Of a stretch of 64,000 nucleotides of DNA, positions 62,639 to 64,000 are shown in pieces; position 1 is the first letter of the stretch, and every line of letters begins with the position of its first letter. A program made the translations under genes and the position numbers. Under the pieces are notes generated by a model, which saw nothing but the letters and a program-made list of their open reading frames with translations, made no database searches and was not told the DNA's origin. The stretch is from DASUXA01 sp036378155 (GTDB lineage Bacteria; Actinomycetota; Actinomycetes; Mycobacteriales; Micromonosporaceae), in contig DASUXA010000097.1 in the NCBI GenBank assembly GCA_036378155.1, positions 1 to 64,000 of the forward strand, in the 5' to 3' direction.

Positions 62639-63962
62639 CGGCGTCCTCCAGGCGGACCATCCGCACCTGCTCGATCCGGTGCCGGTCGACCTCGACGACG
62701 GTGAACTCCCAGCCGTCGGCGTCCACACTCTCCCCGCCGACCGGGATGTGTCCCAGCCGCGCCATCAGGAACCCGGCCAACGTCTCGTACGGACCTTCGG
62801 GCAACCGGAAGCCCGTCTGCTCAGCCAGTTCGTCCTCGCGCAGCACGCCGTCGACCAGGAAGGTGCGTTCGGTACCGGGCGCGAGCAGGTCCGCGTCGGC
62901 GGTGTACGCCTCCTCCACGTCGTGCTCGTCGGCGATCTCGCCGACCAACTCCTCGACCAGGTCCTCGACGGTCACCACGCCGTCGGTACCGCCGTACTCG
63001 TCGACCACGATCGCCAGGTCCGCGCCGGAGCGGTGCAGCACCTCCAGCACCCCGTCGAGGTCGAGGCTCTCCGGCACGTACACCGGCTCACGGGCGACCG
63101 CCCCGACCCGCGTGCTGGCGCGCCAACGCGGCGGTACCCCGAGCGCGTCGGTGACCGTGGCGACCCCGGTGACCGAGTCGAGCGTCTGCTCGTACACCGG
63201 GAACCGGCTGTGCCCCGTCTCGCGAGCCGTCTTCAGCAGGTCGGCGACGGTGGCGTCGGTACCGAGTCCGACGACGTCGACCCGGGGAGTCATGGCTTCG
63301 GCAGCCCGCTTCTCCCCGAACCGGATGGTGCGGCGCAGCAGTACCGCGGTCTCGGTCGGCAGCGCGCCGGCACGCGCCGACGTCGCCGCGAGCAGCCCGA
63401 GTTCCTCCGGCGAACGTGCCGAGGCGAGCTCCTCCTGCGGCTGTACCCCGAACCGCCGCACCACCCAGTTCGCCGAGCCGTTCAGCGCCCGGATCAGCCA
63501 GGCGAACACCGTGGAGAAGACCCGCTGCGGTCGCGCCGTGGCGCGCGCCAACGGCATGGGTCTGGCGAGCGCCGCGTTCTTCGGTACCAGTTCGCCGAAG
63601 AGCATGGAGAACAGCGTGGCGACGACCAGCGCCAGTACCCCGGTCACGGTGTCCACGGAATCTCCGGCGATCGGGGCGAGGACCGGTCGGATCAGGCGGG
63701 ACAGCGCCGGCTCGGCGAGGTATCCGGTGAGCAGCGACGTCATGGTGATGCCGAGCTGGACGCCGGACAACTGGAACGACAGTTCGCGCAGCGCCCGGCG
63801 AACGGTGCGCGCGACCGGATCGCCGCCGGCAGCCTGCCGGTCGATCTCCGCCCGGTCGACCGTCACCAACGAGAACTCGGCGGTGACGAAGAACGCGTTG
63901 CCGGCCGTGAGCAGCACGAACAGCAGCAGTGGCAGCAGGGTGGTCAGCAGCGTGCTGTCGAT
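62631..63962 (-). CDS. CNNM/CBS-domain membrane protein with CorC/HlyC domain, copy B; start codon unusual
   Basis: CNNM domain (GNAFFVTAEFSLVTVDRAEIDRQ; SFQLSGVQLGITMTSLLTGYL; LFGELVPKNAALARPMPLARATA), CBS pair (MTPRVDVVGLGTDATVADLLKTARETGHSRFPVYEQ; DLAIVVDEYGGTDGVVTVEDLVEELVGEIADEHD) and the C-terminal CorC_HlyC domain (about 355-440). The first standard start is GTG 63917 (428 residues), but it would cut the first membrane helix and has no ribosome-binding site. The frame continues upstream through TLLTTLLPLLLFVLLTA, and ATC at 63962 lies 5 bp after GGTGAGG, so I extend to it (443 residues). The frame stays open to the window edge without ATG, GTG or TTG. Confidence 0.85.
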   Translation of the reverse strand: MDSTLLTTLLPLLLFVLLTAGNAFFVTAEFSLVTVDRAEIDRQAAGGDPVARTVRRALRELSFQLSGVQLGITMTSLLTGYLAEPALSRLIRPVLAPIAGDSVDTVTGVLALVVATLFSMLFGELVPKNAALARPMPLARATARPQRVFSTVFAWLIRALNGSANWVVRRFGVQPQEELASARSPEELGLLAATSARAGALPTETAVLLRRTIRFGEKRAAEAMTPRVDVVGLGTDATVADLLKTARETGHSRFPVYEQTLDSVTGVATVTDALGVPPRWRASTRVGAVAREPVYVPESLDLDGVLEVLHRSGADLAIVVDEYGGTDGVVTVEDLVEELVGEIADEHDVEEAYTADADLLAPGTERTFLVDGVLREDELAEQTGFRLPEGPYETLAGFLMARLGHIPVGGESVDADGWEFTVVEVDRHRIEQVRMVRLEDADD

Positions 63963-64000
63963 GGTCGCCTCACCTCGGTGACCATTGTGCCGGACGCGCG

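Overview
The window is very GC-rich DNA from an actinomycete. Four things point there: a dnaK-grpE-dnaJ-hspR operon under HAIR palindromes, GTG starts and tightly overlapping genes, two c-di-AMP (ydaO-type) riboswitches in front of NlpC/P60 cell-wall hydrolases, and families largely confined to Actinobacteria (DUF6458, FadE5-like acyl-CoA dehydrogenase, LppU-like, MT0933-like). A member of the Micromonosporaceae is my best guess from memory of protein families; the genus is not resolved. The hexamer GGTACC recurs far more often than composition predicts in most of the window.

1-15 kb: the 5' part of clpB, then a small aromatic-catabolism cluster (SDR dehydrogenase, RidA-like protein, PaaX-type repressor, benzoate/2-aminobenzoate-CoA ligase, FAD monooxygenase-Old Yellow Enzyme fusion). 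This looks like the upper part of the 2-aminobenzoyl-CoA (anthranilate) route. A TetR regulator, an unknown protein and an MT0933-like small protein follow, then the heat-shock operon read leftward. clpB and dnaK both carry HAIR operators, so HspR, encoded last in the dnaK operon, probably controls both.

15-31 kb: two overlapping membrane-associated GTPase genes diverge from dnaK. Next come a DHA2 drug exporter with its TetR repressor, a three-gene 2-oxoacid dehydrogenase operon (E1alpha, E1beta, E2) ending in a 19-bp-stem terminator, a 44-residue conserved-looking protein, an LppU-like membrane protein, a thioredoxin-NHL protein and the 5-oxoprolinase operon pxpBCA.

31-44 kb: a hemolysin III/TrhA membrane protein, two DUF6458 proteins flanking a SixA phosphatase, a FadE5-like acyl-CoA dehydrogenase, a membrane PP2C phosphatase and an RlpA-like protein. 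The thiamine locus follows: thiD; TPP riboswitch plus cytX-like permease; thiOSG under a second TPP riboswitch; divergent thiE. A TTAC-N6-GTAA operator recurs at the trhA and fadE promoters, with relatives at the tetR promoter.

44-54 kb: VOC protein, secreted phosphoesterase, LysE exporter, PRC-barrel/DUF2382 protein, a second RidA-like protein, an arsR-arsN pair, and an ECF42-type sigma factor with its YciI partner. Then comes a relic of an integrative element: 91-bp direct repeats containing the 3' half of tRNA-Gly, paired arm-site-like repeats, and no integrase.

54-64 kb: a flavin-binding protein, dCTP deaminase, acetyltransferase and lipoproteins lead into a cell-wall remodelling region, with two NlpC/P60 proteins each behind a c-di-AMP riboswitch and a two-domain amidase between them. 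Two CNNM/CBS (CorC/HlyC) membrane proteins close the window.
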